From assembly GCA_041301185.1 (NCBI GenBank), contig JBFYSV010000329.1, forward strand, positions 1 to 17,242: DNA of 17,242 nucleotides, read 5' to 3'. Both the position numbers and the translations under genes were made by a program. Source of the stretch: JAQBDA01 sp041301185 (GTDB taxonomy: Bacteria; Chloroflexota; Anaerolineae; Anaerolineales; UBA4823). The notes beneath the pieces are model-generated. The model was not told where the DNA came from and did not search any database. It was given only the letters and a program-made list of their open reading frames with translations. How positions within the stretch are numbered: the stretch's first letter is position 1; each line of letters starts with the position of its first letter. Shown here piece after piece: positions 15,140-17,242 of the stretch.

Positions 15140-16057
15140 TTAACCTTGAGTTGTCTCTACCTGGCGAACCTTGCGCCAGTATCGCTGGATACCATAACCA
15201 GACATCCAGGATGGATTAGCTGATTCATATCCTTGTAATTGTTCTATCGGCACGCCAGCTTGCACCGCCCGCTGTTGATACCAATCTATCAGCAGATGGT
15301 TGATCTCATCTACTGGTGGATCGCCAGGCATGATGGCTTCGACCCAGGCGTTGATGTCATCCAACTCTTTCTCCAAAATGGAAAGGTGTTGCTGAGCATC
15401 AGGAAAAATTCCAAAATGGGTCGGCGCGATGCGGGTAAATTTCATTTCTTTCAGCCGATCCAGACTTTGGCGCCATTTGATCAGGTTCAATTCCGGAGGC
15501 GGCATAGGCAGGCGGATATGTTGGGTGCCTGTTAATCGCACACCACCGATATCACCTGAGAAAAGAGTGTCTTCCAACAGGTAAACGTGATGGTGATCTG
15601 CGTGTCCGGGTGTATCTGTTGCCTGAAAGCTCATCCCATCTATGGTTATTACATTATTATCCTGAAGAACAGATAACTTCTCGGGTGGCACTGGCAGGAA
15701 TTCTCCCCATAACGTCCCCATCTTATCGCCATAGATCCGAGCCGCGCTGGACAATAGTTTCTCTGGGTTTTGTATGTGCGGAGCGCCAACCGGGTGTACG
15801 TGAATACGGGCTCCCTGGCGGGCCAGCCAACCTGCTGCACCAGCATGATCTAAATGGATATGGGTCAGGAAAACATCACTGATGTCGGATGGGCTTAAGC
15901 CATGCTGTCTCAAGCCCTCCAGCAAGGCTGGCAAGGTCGAACCTGGACCACATTCCACCAGCACGGCTCCAGCGGAGTGGGGGATCAGGTAGCTGGCGAT
16001 TGCACCAGATATCCCCATGAAATTCAAATCTAAAGTAAATATTTGGTGTTGATTCAT
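15140..16057 (-). CDS. MBL-fold metallo-hydrolase
   Basis: The product of 305 residues has the metallo-beta-lactamase-fold zinc ligands: Thr-His66-Ile-His68-Leu-Asp70-His71 (THIHLDHAG), His152 (TPGHADHH), Asp169 (LFSGDIGG) and His214 (APTHFG). Residues 1-45 form the typical first beta-strands with ECGPGST. The C-terminal third (about 225-305) is a helical extension that may cover the active site. The family includes glyoxalase II-like, lactonase and thioester hydrolases; the sequence does not choose among them, and there is no signal peptide. It stands alone between a bidirectional terminator and the divergent peptide gene. Confidence 0.9.
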   Translation of the reverse strand: MNQHQIFTLDLNFMGISGAIASYLIPHSAGAVLVECGPGSTLPALLEGLRQHGLSPSDISDVFLTHIHLDHAGAAGWLARQGARIHVHPVGAPHIQNPEKLLSSAARIYGDKMGTLWGEFLPVPPEKLSVLQDNNVITIDGMSFQATDTPGHADHHHVYLLEDTLFSGDIGGVRLTGTQHIRLPMPPPELNLIKWRQSLDRLKEMKFTRIAPTHFGIFPDAQQHLSILEKELDDINAWVEAIMPGDPPVDEINHLLIDWYQQRAVQAGVPIEQLQGYESANPSWMSGYGIQRYWRKVRQVETTQG

Positions 16058-16088
16058 GTAGACCTTTGGTTGGGTGATATCGGAAGGT

Positions 16089-16117
16089 AGTATACAACAA
16101 GATTGGTCCTGTGTAAG
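16089..16117 (-). promoter_or_regulatory. Promoter of the MBL-fold gene
   Basis: On the minus strand CTTACA (16117-16112), a 17-bp spacer and TATACT (16094-16089) lie upstream of the start at 16057, with a predicted transcription start near 16082 and an AAGG ribosome site before the ATG. Confidence 0.5.
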
Positions 16118-16154
16118 GATAGATTTGGCTGCAAGAACCGGATAATTAAAGAGT

Positions 16155-16170
16155 GTTAAGAAGACTTAAC
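16155..16170. promoter_or_regulatory. 6-4-6 dyad GTTAAG-N4-CTTAAC upstream of the peptide promoter
   Basis: GTTAAG (16155-16160) and CTTAAC (16165-16170) are perfect complements around AAGA. The centre lies about 64 bp before the predicted peptide-gene transcription start, a usual place for an activator. The geometry equals that of the Bacillus ComA box (TTGCGG-N4-CCGCAA) but the sequence differs. Confidence 0.4.
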
Positions 16171-16191
16171 TTCAATGTGACATTATGCATG

Positions 16192-16220
16192 TTGACACAG
16201 TCTGCAATTAATGTTAATCT
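16192..16220 (+). promoter_or_regulatory. Promoter candidate for the peptide gene
   Basis: A perfect TTGACA (16192-16197), a 17-bp spacer and a weak TAATCT (16215-16220) suggest a promoter that could need activation. The predicted start near 16227 leaves a leader of about 165 nt; a later promoter is possible, but I see only isolated -10-like words such as TACAAT at 16312. Confidence 0.4.
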
Positions 16221-16391
16221 TTCATTGTCAGCTTTCAATTTTGTTAGGTAAGCGATTGTTTTTTAACCGAAGGTTCTGATCGATTAACTGGAGGTGCCCC
16301 CACAAAGCAGCTACAATACGCATGAATCACCACAACTGTATAGTAGAAGTTCAAAAAACATCAAATTAAAATTTTTTTTAGGAGACTAACG

Positions 16392-16604
16392 ATGACACTC
16401 GCCCAAGTAGTCTATCAAATGTCGAACGACAACGATTTCGCCTCGGAATTGTACTCCAATCCTGAAGCTGCCCTGTCCAAGCGGGGCTTGAAGATCAGCA
16501 ACGAAGAGCTGGCATTCCTGCTCTCTGCTCGCAATCGGGTAGAGTCGCAAAAGCTGGATGTCGTCTCGCTCTCCGATGTCGGCAATGCAGCCTGGAGAAG
16601 TTAA
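16392..16604 (+). CDS. NHLP/Os1348-like leader peptide with near-C-terminal Trp (putative ComX-like precursor)
   Basis: The product is 70 residues with no membrane segment. A clear AGGAG (16380-16384) lies 7 bases before the ATG. Residues about 1-46 resemble the nitrile-hydratase-leader-like (NHLP, Os1348-type) precursor pattern: aromatic/acidic Asp-Phe, then Asn-Pro-Glu-Ala-Ala-Leu, Arg-Gly-Leu, Ile-Ser and Glu-Glu-Leu-Ala-Phe-Leu-Leu. A polar linker leads to the tail Asp-Val-Gly-Asn-Ala-Ala-Trp-Arg-Ser. The only Trp is residue 68, third from the end, as in Bacillus ComX (mature ADPITRQWGD), whose Trp is isoprenylated by ComQ. Nineteen bases after the stop begins a ComQ-like synthase frame, so a modified signalling or RiPP peptide is the best inference. 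The cleavage site is unknown: there is no Gly-Gly. The coding assignment is firm; the function is not proven. Confidence 0.78.
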   Translation: MTLAQVVYQMSNDNDFASELYSNPEAALSKRGLKISNEELAFLLSARNRVESQKLDVVSLSDVGNAAWRS

Positions 16605-16623
16605 TCCATTCCTCTGCTAGCCA

Positions 16624-17199
16624 TTGCAAAGTAAACAGGGGATTATCAAGTATATCGAAAAATTGTGGGTGGGTTCGCGCGCATGGCCGGAATTGGTCGA
16701 AGCCATGCGTCTGGCATTTAGCGCTGGCAGAGAGAAGGCTCTAAACGCCGATAGCCCGTCCAGTTGGACAGACCTGCCCGGTCAGTGCTGCCAGGCAGCG
16801 GGAGGCCATCCGGAGTGGGCGGATGACCTCGCCGTAGCTTGGCTGTTGTTTTATTCTGCAGCCCACCTGATGGATAAGATTCAGGATCAGGATGAGCCCG
16901 ATCCCTGGTGGAAGGATTTAGGTCCAGGTGCTGCGCTGAGCGTTGCTTCTGGTCTGTATTTCAGCGCATCTGCAGCCCTTAATCAGCTTTATCTTCACTC
17001 AGTTAGCTCTACCGCAGCTGCCCCGATTGCTAAAGATTTTTATGATTGTCTCCTGGTTATGACCAGCGGGCAGTACAGTGAATTAGCAAGTCCATTTCCA
17101 TCTCTAGAGAAATACTGGGAGCTTGCTGCTGCCAAATCTGGCACATTTTTTGCCCTGGCTTCCCGCTCGGCTGCCAGATTGGCAACTGATAACAATTAG
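16624..17199 (+). CDS. ComQ/polyprenyl-synthetase-like protein, apparently truncated by an amber stop
   Basis: The frame encodes 191 residues (TTG start; no good ribosome site, so the start is uncertain) with the first two-thirds of a class I isoprenyl synthase: helices with DDLAVAWLLFYSAAHLMDKIQDQDEPD (67-93) containing an altered first Asp-rich motif (Asp84, Asp88, Asp90), Gly-Gln-Tyr-Ser-Glu-Leu (149-154) matching the GQxxDL region, and Lys171-Ser-Gly-Thr-Phe-Phe in YWELAAAKSGTFFALASRSAARLA, matching the KTG-type motif. Typical members are about 290-330 residues; the second Asp-rich motif is absent because TAG at 17197-17199 ends the frame. Past that codon the same frame reads QLNNFERYGHHGG before another TAG, which looks like the next family segment (a FERYGHH-type helix before QIxDD). 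Premature stop, pseudogene or split gene are all possible. Context points to prenylation of the adjacent peptide rather than lipid synthesis. Confidence 0.68.
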   Translation: MQSKQGIIKYIEKLWVGSRAWPELVEAMRLAFSAGREKALNADSPSSWTDLPGQCCQAAGGHPEWADDLAVAWLLFYSAAHLMDKIQDQDEPDPWWKDLGPGAALSVASGLYFSASAALNQLYLHSVSSTAAAPIAKDFYDCLLVMTSGQYSELASPFPSLEKYWELAAAKSGTFFALASRSAARLATDNN

Positions 17200-17242
17200 C
17201 AGCTGAATAATTTTGAGAGGTATGGACACCATGGAGGGTAGA
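17200..17242 (+). other. In-frame continuation of the synthase, or start of the next gene, at the window edge
   Basis: Read in the synthase frame this stretch gives 13 residues with the family-like segment FERYGHH and then a second TAG (17239-17241). In another frame ATGs at 17222 and 17231 follow GAGAGG (spacings 1 and 10), and MDTMEGR could open a new gene that leaves the window. Forty-three bases cannot decide between them. Confidence 0.35.

Larger units (their letters stand above)
16058..16391. other. Divergent AT-rich regulatory gap between MBL and peptide genes
   Basis: This 334-bp gap holds two opposed promoters, a dyad and a long leader for the peptide gene; these are listed separately. 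I see no tRNA, riboswitch-like fold or convincing protein gene in it. The leader from about 16227 to 16391 is roughly 165 nt and contains a GGAGGT (16290-16295) with no start codon at suitable spacing. Confidence 0.6.

Noticed and set aside
16322..16369. 15-codon frame (ATG 16322) in the leader of the peptide gene as a leader peptide
   Set aside because: The nearest GGAGGT is 26 bases upstream, too far to serve it, and the residues show no attenuation-type codon run.
16624..17199. Ordinary polyprenyl-diphosphate synthase for quinone or carotenoid lipids
   Set aside because: The first Asp-rich motif is altered to DKIQDQD, the second is missing, and the gene sits directly behind a Trp-ended leader peptide. 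Not fully excluded, since only part of the sequence is visible.
17197..17241. Reassignment of TAG to an amino acid in this genome
   Set aside because: nuoB and korA end with TAG at the expected family C terminus and are followed at once by downstream genes, so TAG acts as a stop here.
1..17242. CRISPR arrays, tRNA or rRNA genes, IS elements, att sites
   Set aside because: No regularly spaced repeats, cloverleaf-like sequence, transposase frame or terminal inverted repeats were seen in reading both strands.

Overview
The window reads as a chromosomal segment of a Chloroflexota bacterium, most likely of the Anaerolineae type. This is inferred from gene content: a fused nuoCD, a short nuoB-nuoCD-nuoI block, a Mrp/ApbC ATPase whose CxxC motif is replaced by a PDGTRM-type loop, a KorAB-type ferredoxin oxidoreductase, and at the right edge an NHLP-like small peptide gene beside a polyprenyl-synthetase-like gene. 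No 16S gene or other firm taxonomic marker is present. GC looks moderate by eye. Both ATG and apparent TTG starts occur, and TAG, TAA and TGA are all used as stops.

Layout. 1-1680: 3' part of a large HExxH (gluzincin-like) metallopeptidase, cut by the left edge. 1711-4327, minus strand: an exported, membrane-anchored phosphodiester glycosidase-like protein, a membrane-anchored rhodanese and a SufR-like winged-helix regulator with three C-terminal cysteines. 4386-9996, plus strand: a promoter divergent from the regulator drives iscX, nuoB, nuoCD, nuoI and mrp; a strong hairpin separates these from ricT (PSP1/YaaT). 10017-11189: an M20D amidohydrolase. 11302-15127: a GntR/FCD regulator with a near-consensus promoter, then korA (gamma-alpha fusion) and korB, closed by a bidirectional terminator. 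15140-16057, minus strand: an MBL-fold hydrolase. 16058-16391: a divergent regulatory gap. 16392-17199: a 70-residue leader-type peptide and a ComQ-like prenyl-synthase reading frame.

How the genes fit together. The centre is an iron-sulfur and low-potential electron-transfer neighbourhood. It holds a putative Fe-S-responsive repressor, a sulfur-transfer domain, an Isc accessory protein, the Fe-S subunits of complex I (B, CD, I), an Fe-S carrier ATPase, a cysteine-rich RicT and a ferredoxin-reducing 2-oxoacid oxidoreductase. A plausible reading, not proven by sequence, is that 2-oxoacid oxidation supplies reduced ferredoxin to a complex I whose cluster assembly is co-regulated with it.

The most unusual element is at the right edge. 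A peptide with an NHLP/ComX-like leader ends in Ala-Trp-Arg-Ser, with its only Trp third from the C terminus. It is followed after 19 bp by a ComQ-like isoprenyl-synthase frame. This is the gene order and residue placement of the Bacillus ComX/ComQ prenylated-tryptophan pheromone. The synthase frame stops at an amber codon just before the second Asp-rich motif would be reached, and homologous-looking sequence continues in frame past the stop. The copy may therefore be decaying, or the rest of the system may lie beyond the window.
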